Source: Angiostrongylus vasorum
Lineage: Eukaryota > Nematoda > Chromadorea > Rhabditida > Metastrongylidae
Direction of reading: 5' to 3'
DNA length: 64,000 nucleotides
Assembly: GCA_018806985.1 (NCBI GenBank)
Contig: JADANN010000198.1
Coordinates: 1,411,501 to 1,475,500 of the forward strand
A program made the position numbers and the translations under genes. Below the pieces are notes generated by a model. That model saw nothing but the letters and a program-made list of their open reading frames with translations, did no database searches and was not told where the DNA came from. Below are positions 58,600 to 64,000 of the stretch, in pieces (the stretch's first letter is position 1; each line of letters starts with the position of its first letter).

Positions 58600-59395
58600 G
58601 TGAATATTCAAAAAATGAAGATTTGGCTGAATCAATAATAGTTGTGGTTATGCCTCGGTAAATCCGGTACAAGCGTCTTCCTGGATGAGTTGCCGTTCTG
58701 GAGGAAACCCTGGAACATGACGCTCTTTCTTTATCTTTCAAGGATAGTACACTGTATGCACAAAGTGCAGACTGAAGGAGTATGGATTACAATGAGTGTA
58801 ACCTATAGGTCAATTATATGTCAAAAGTGCTTGCTGTAAAGGCTGTAGGTAGTAACCAATGTAAATAGTATCTGAAGTGTGTTAATCCTAAGAATTTCAG
58901 ATTTAAAGAGAATCTACTTGAACACATAAATATATGAGGTGAAAAGTCGTAAAAATGAGATTCGAAAACAAGACATACTAGTGGAAATACAATGATGAAC
59001 GCCTGGCTTGCGCTCTCTCAACGAGGACTTCTTCCACGATTTTATCAACTTGTCGTAGCGAAAGGATTTGCCCAAGTTTTGAACTTGAGTGTTTCATTAA
59101 AGTAAAGTATCCCCATATTCTCTTAAACGCAACCAGTCTCTTTGGTGAGAACCCTCTTCTTCATCAAAGGTGTCTCTCCAATGAAATAAACGGCAAAGAT
59201 GAACAGATTTTTTTTATACAAATTACTGTGTAGAAGAGAAAATTTTCAAGCCTCAGGAATAGAACTAAAAAATGCTGACAGAAGCTAATGGGGTTGGATA
59301 GAGTATCCAAATTTCATGTCTGGACTTCACCAACAACGATACCAGGATGATGAAACCTTTCTCACATTCATGATAAATAATTACTACACACAGAA
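58600..59395. other. No gene recognised
   Basis: AT-rich sequence. No supported exon or repeat. Confidence 0.4.
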
Positions 59396-59399
59396 AGCC

Positions 59400-61350
59400 A
59401 ACCGAGCTCATTAACGTCCACTTTTCTTCATATCACACCAACTGTTCCTCTTTCCGAAACATCGAGGTGTCTCAGTCGGTGAAGAACAAATCCCTCGCTC
59501 TGGATAGAATTTGGACGGACATCTAAGAACCCTACCACCAGTCCTCCTTAACAGCCTAACATTATCTATCAATGCGGGTCTCCCGGTCAATAGAAAGCTG
59601 GGAAGGTCATGAGGCACAAGAGAGACGTACAACAGGCAATTGCTCAATCTATCTGCTGTTTGCCGCCTAACAGCTTTTCTTTAAAATCATTCTGAACAGC
59701 ATCAAGAGTATATCGTGAGTATGAGAGCCATGACATTTACCAAAGGTATGGAAGTGGTACACAACTATGGATCACATCCATATGATAACCAAACTCATCT
59801 AAGTGCTGTACACGATAGCATCTTGTCTTATTTTTCTGACCTAAGGCTTTCGACTCGTTTGAGAGAAAAGCGGCCACGGATGCTCTGGACAGCGAGGATA
59901 TCTCTGCCCAGTAACCAAAAAAACCCATAACGAAATTATTATCAGCGTATTAAAGGAGTCGCATCTTGGTCCTTGAGAACGTACTTGAACTATTTACTTT
60001 CGAAAGCATTGTGTGAGTACTGGAATGGGATCACGAGAGACTGCGATTCAGTGGGTGGCAGATACACCAAATTCGCCTTATTGAGTTCTTATAAAATCAA
60101 ACAATTGCCCGAATTATAACTTCAACGAAGCTGAGATATTTGCAAAACTCTGGACCGCAGGTGCCTATGGTGGGGAACGATCGCGCTATTGTCCGTTCCG
60201 GGGAGTAACGCGTTCACCACCACACATGCAGGTCCTTCGTTTCGCCTGTCTCTCAGCTAGTTCTAGCGATCTTCTTGCCATCAGCAATCACCCGTCAACG
60301 GGATTGCAAAAAGATCGCTAGAACTAGCTGAGAGACAAGCGAAACGAAGGACCCGCATGGTGTGGTGGTGAACGCGTTACTCCCCGGAAAGGACAATAGC
60401 GCGTTCGTTCCCCACCATAGGGACCTGCGGTCCAGAGTTTTGCAAATATCTCAGCTTCGTTGAAGTTATATTTCGCAATATACCCTGCCATCAAAAAGAG
60501 TAGGCAGTAGGCAAAAAGGCTAAAATTGCCCGAATGTTGGCGGACTTCGATAGTGTGCATGTTTGTGGAAAAGTCGGTCTAGGACCAAATTATGAGAAAA
60601 CGATATTCATAAGGAATAGTTTATCTTCAAACTCGATCAGAACTCAACGAATGGGCACTTATCATCAATACTAGCCATACCTTTTTTTAAGCCTCAAAAC
60701 CAACGTGGTAAATAACTTGACTCCAGAGATGAACAGGGTCAATGCAGCCAATTAGGAAGCTCAGAAGAGTTTGAGTATATAGTGAACAGTACAAAGAACC
60801 ACCAGCTCTATGCTAGCTTTTCAAGACTAGTACTCAACCTACCTCAAACTGTGCCTCAGAAAGGCGTACACTACTTAAGCAGGATGAATTTAGACTACTC
60901 AGCGTTCTCAAACGCCTTTTCAAGAATGAATCCGAACTTTCCACCAATGTTAACTTTAAAGGATGAGCAATTCTGCCGTCTACATCAAGATATCGGAATC
61001 AGGTGAATGGAAACGATGAATGTGAACTACTGATTAGGAGGAGTGGTTGGCACGTTCCAAGAAGTATCGGCACACAGCAAGAAGACTACATACTCTATGC
61101 TCAGAAATACTCACGAGAATCCCATACAAGAAATAGATTGCACTTCTGTCTCTAGAGAGAGCGTAACCCATTGGACAACCACGGCTAGCGTCAAGGGAAT
61201 GGATGAAGACTTTGACGGCATCCGCTCGAGTTACTTAGGACAGATGATACAAAATAGTGATTTAAGACCTAAGCAATTGGTAACTCAGGTCGACAATGTG
61301 GTCTGCACATGGCCGCGCAGGACACATGCACAGTCAGAATGCATGTGAAC
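59400..61350 (+). pseudogene. RTE-type retrotransposon relic, interrupted
   Basis: Plus strand, in RTE order: VSQSVKNKSLALDRIWTDI (59470), a WEGHEAQERRTTGNCS stretch, PKAFDSFERKAATDALDSED (59840, the KAFD box), GITRDCDSVGGRYTKF (60030), then after a foldback insertion MLADFDSVHVCGKVGLGPNY (60535), LKTNVVNNLTPEMNR (60700) and DFDGIRSSYLGQMIQNSDLR (61215). Frames shift repeatedly; old and dead. Confidence 0.7.
60114..60523 (+). mobile_element. Foldback element C, inserted in an RTE relic
   Basis: Arms 'ttataacttcaacgaagctg' and its complement near 60440-60470, internal 'gagagacaagcgaaacgaag', and an A-rich tail. An 11-base duplication AATTGCCCGAA (60103-60113 and 60524-60534) flanks it. The RTE reading MLADFD resumes directly after the right copy. 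Confidence 0.85.
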
Positions 61351-62728
61351 TCTTCATCGGCTCACCAATTTTGATTGTGAACGCTTTTGTCCATTCAATA
61401 TTCACATGCTATAGTTTTTGACTGGCTTGAAATCTTGGCTGTATCATAGTAAACTTGGACAGCCAAAGGCGTTCGTAAAGAAGACGAAAGTCCTCAAGCA
61501 GCAGCGAAGCGTACACGCTGAACGTTCGAAGACCTTCGTGGATGGTGGACGCGAGGAAAAGGACAGGACACAAGCAGTGCTGCGATCCGCACAGTATGCC
61601 ACATGTGATCTCCTGTCATACGATAATAGTAAAGATAGTATTAAACTCTCTTTCACAGACGGACTTCAAAAGGAATCTGGAGACCATCATAGTACTAAAA
61701 AAGCGGGCTTCAGCTTCTTGCCGTTGAAGTGCGCACATCGAAGATTATTCTCTGAAGTGATATGACGCAGATTCCACTTTCTAGAATGGACGAGTTTTCA
61801 GACACTATGCGACATGAGTCAACCACATCTAGACATCGATCGAGTGTTGGCAAGTGCGGTGCTGACACTTAATTTCCTAAATACGGTAGGGATTGGGACA
61901 TATTTGGACTACGCTGAGAAGAGATAGCTGCTACGATGTGTAGAGGATGCCATGGGGAACTTTTTGGCGGCTTTTCCTGCTGTCGTCTCAAACAATGAGA
62001 AAAGGTATCTATGAGCATGTGAGCCAATGAAAGAGAAAGAATAAGGGCTCGCAGGGGACGGACACCGGCAGGAATAACTTCTCCGTTCCCACCAGGACTC
62101 TTTCTACAGCGATCGCTGCGAAGTCTTTCCGTTCTTTTTGATCTGCACCCTGTGCGGGTACGCTTTGCAGAAACGTGCTCTGCTCGCGGCCAAGGCACCC
62201 GCCCGCGACGTAGCTCATTGCTCGCATCGATTTACCAGCCGTTCGGGTTTCCCATGATGTTGGCGAATCGTTTGGTTTCTTTCCTGGTTATGCTTGATAG
62301 AGAATTCCTGGCGTGTCTTAAGGACTTTTCTCCCAACAGTTGTTCTTTAAGGAGTCTCGAACTGTCGTCCTGTTCTTGAATACTATCACGCTTTGCTTTT
62401 GCCTCAACGCCGACTCAATATTGAAGAGACATCTTAGGGATATCGTGCTGTTCTTTCTTGGCTCTCCATTGTTTTCTGTGGAAATCACTAGCGAGTGTAT
62501 GGAATGTAAACGGAATGTAGATTTAGGGTGAGGTATTTAGGGGAGGCTTTAAGCGCATAGGGGTCATCTGTTGTTTCTAACTTTGCTCTAAACTGTAAAC
62601 TTGTGGAAGTAGGAGAAAATTGCGAGAAATGTTAACACAATCAAATCATGGATCAATTCCAGCTTTCATGTTCTATGGTGTGCGGTCGAATTTAATTGAA
62701 GCTTGAAGTCATTTTACCAGTGTCGACG
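61351..62728. other. Upstream region of the RRM gene
   Basis: No exon recognised. 62030-62230 is GC-richer and rich in CG dinucleotides. The probable 3' splice site attttaccag ends at 62720, eight bases before the ATG of the following gene. Confidence 0.4.
62711..62720 (+). promoter_or_regulatory. Probable trans-splice acceptor of the RRM gene
   Basis: ATTTTACCAG followed by TGTCGACG and the ATG at 62729. Position and sequence fit spliced-leader addition. Confidence 0.55.
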
Positions 62729-64000
62729 ATGAGTTACGGTGGTTACGGAAACCGTGGCTATGACTATCACCAGAGAAGAGAGCGCATTAATGAGGATGAG
62801 GTTCCCGAGTCGAAGCACACCATATTCATTCGTGGTTTGCCTGGCGACATGTCTACGGACGAGATCAAGTTCGTTACATATGTTTAGTCGTGGTCTGTTT
62901 TGTAGGTAGGAATCCTTGATCCTAGAAGTCCTCTTCTCAAGTTTATTGTTATTCTCCAAAAGAATTATAACGCGTAATATTTCCAGCTATAAAAAACTCT
63001 TGATTTGATGATAATCGATATTTAATGAGCGTCAAATAATTGGAGGAGATTTTCACGAACGCCGTTGGACGTTACTCTCTTCCCTATCCTATTGCTCTGT
63101 CTTATTGTTTGCCTTTTGGATAGAGTTTTGCAATCGTTCACTAGGAAGGTGCCCTGTGCATCGCATTAATAAAATTCGTTCATTTCACAATGTTTTCCCG
63201 TAAGGTGAGTGACAGTGAAGAATAAGCGCTAGCACATACGTATTTGCAGAGCTATTCCGTTGTACTGTAGTGCACTGCAGATGGTAACACGTCCAGTTTA
63301 GGGAGTATTTCGAGGATCGCATTGGACCAGTTTCGTTCGATTTTGTTAAAACAAGTGCTGATCAGCAGCGTCTGTTCGTTGCTGTTCGTTTCGAGACAAG
63401 AGATGATGCGAAAGAAGCAATGAGCAAGTGAGCCTCTCTACAGTGCCCTCCTCTGAGAATATTGCTCTTGGAATAGCGTCAATTACTGATTTAGGTACAG
63501 CGAAAATGATTTGATGGGTCACCGATGTGAATTAAGTTGGTTCAAGGACATTCGCAGATATGCCCAGTATCAGAATCTTAACCAAAGTAATACATTGGAC
63601 AAGTTTTCAAACTATAGTAAGCCTTGGTTAGCTGGTAAGATTTCAGGGCGAGGAAGGCAAATGCTGCGCAATAGAACGTATCAGCATAACGGTGGCAGAG
63701 GAAGAGATTCGTGAGTGCTTAAAGCATATTCAATTGTTTCCCAAATAATGCGATTTCAGCTTATTTGAAAAGTTATGCTTTAAAGTTGGTCGCAGAGTGA
63801 TCTTGAACCTGATTTTGATGTTTTCATTATTTTAAACTGTTAAGCAAAGGTCAGTCATAGTTTTGGTTCTATGTACCGTTGCTTAGGTACTGCTTTTATT
63901 GGGTGTTACGGTTGTGACTGAAGAGATCACTTTAGATTTAAAAGACGATATTCTGAGCGTGACGACGATAAAAGTCGATCTCGGTCGAGGGACAGAGGTC
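62729..64000 (+). CDS. RRM and RS-type RNA-binding protein, 5' part
   Basis: Exons 62729-62868, 63302-63427, 63495-63710 and 63936 to the window end all join in phase, giving about 180 residues. MSYGGYGNRGYD, rich in Gly, Tyr and Arg, is followed by one RRM (about residues 28-110): RNP2-like TIFIRGLP, RNP1-like RLFVAVRF (degenerate, no GF), then CELSWFKDIRRYAQY. After it come an Arg/Gly-rich part (NGGRGRD) and the start of an RS domain (DDKSRSRSRDR). The composition suggests a nuclear pre-mRNA-binding or splicing-related protein. I cannot name the ortholog from the part seen. The start is the first ATG after a 3' splice site. The 3' end is outside the window. Confidence 0.8.

Noticed and set aside
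62009..62227. Minus-strand ORFs upstream of the RRM gene
   Set aside because: GC-richer sequence gives open frames in two registers. No supporting splice sites or family motifs.
1..64000. CRISPR arrays, bacterial operons or phage genes
   Set aside because: None seen. The introns, repeats and gene families are eukaryotic.

Overview
The window looks like gene-sparse nematode nuclear DNA. A clade V (strongylid, hookworm-like) worm is my best inference, but the species is not proven. The reasons are: short conserved exons in long introns; introns ending in TTTTCAG or TTTCCAG; a 3' splice site abutting or lying a few bases before the ATG of three genes, as expected for spliced-leader trans-splicing; and dense families of Penelope-like, RTE and SINE-type repeats. 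Most long ORFs are repeat debris or chance. Real genes had to be assembled exon by exon, requiring splice sites and reading phase to agree.

Left part (1-10 kb): two complete genes on the minus strand. One is a PEX2-type peroxisomal RING protein (4 exons, about 274 aa). The other is the splicing factor RBM17/SPF45 (6 exons, about 364 aa, G-patch plus UHM domain). In both, every exon joins in phase.

Middle (10-30 kb): mostly transposable elements. These include a nearly full-length Penelope-like element (15.2-18.3 kb) with inverted termini, several short retroposon copies, foldback elements, an older Penelope relic, and minus-strand exons of a gene whose last exon ends at 22591.

Right-middle (30-47 kb): a Penelope remnant with its own terminus, then a large minus-strand gene (about 33.9-42.5 kb). 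That gene encodes a mostly disordered, nuclear-looking protein with a PP1-docking RVxF-type motif and a GC-AG intron. Upstream on the same strand is an unrecognised gene with four phase-consistent exons (45.2-46.7 kb).

Right part (47-64 kb): RTE relics, a second Penelope-like element interrupted by a foldback element, a second foldback insertion inside an RTE relic, and finally the 5' end of a plus-strand RRM/RS-type RNA-binding protein gene that runs off the window.

The most interesting signal is a set of hammerhead-ribozyme-like motifs in the Penelope termini. In the two elements with both ends, the sense copy downstream of the GIY-YIG end of the ORF is intact or nearly so, while the antisense upstream copy has lost pairing or core bases. 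All three reverse-transcriptase copies have independently lost one of the paired catalytic aspartates.
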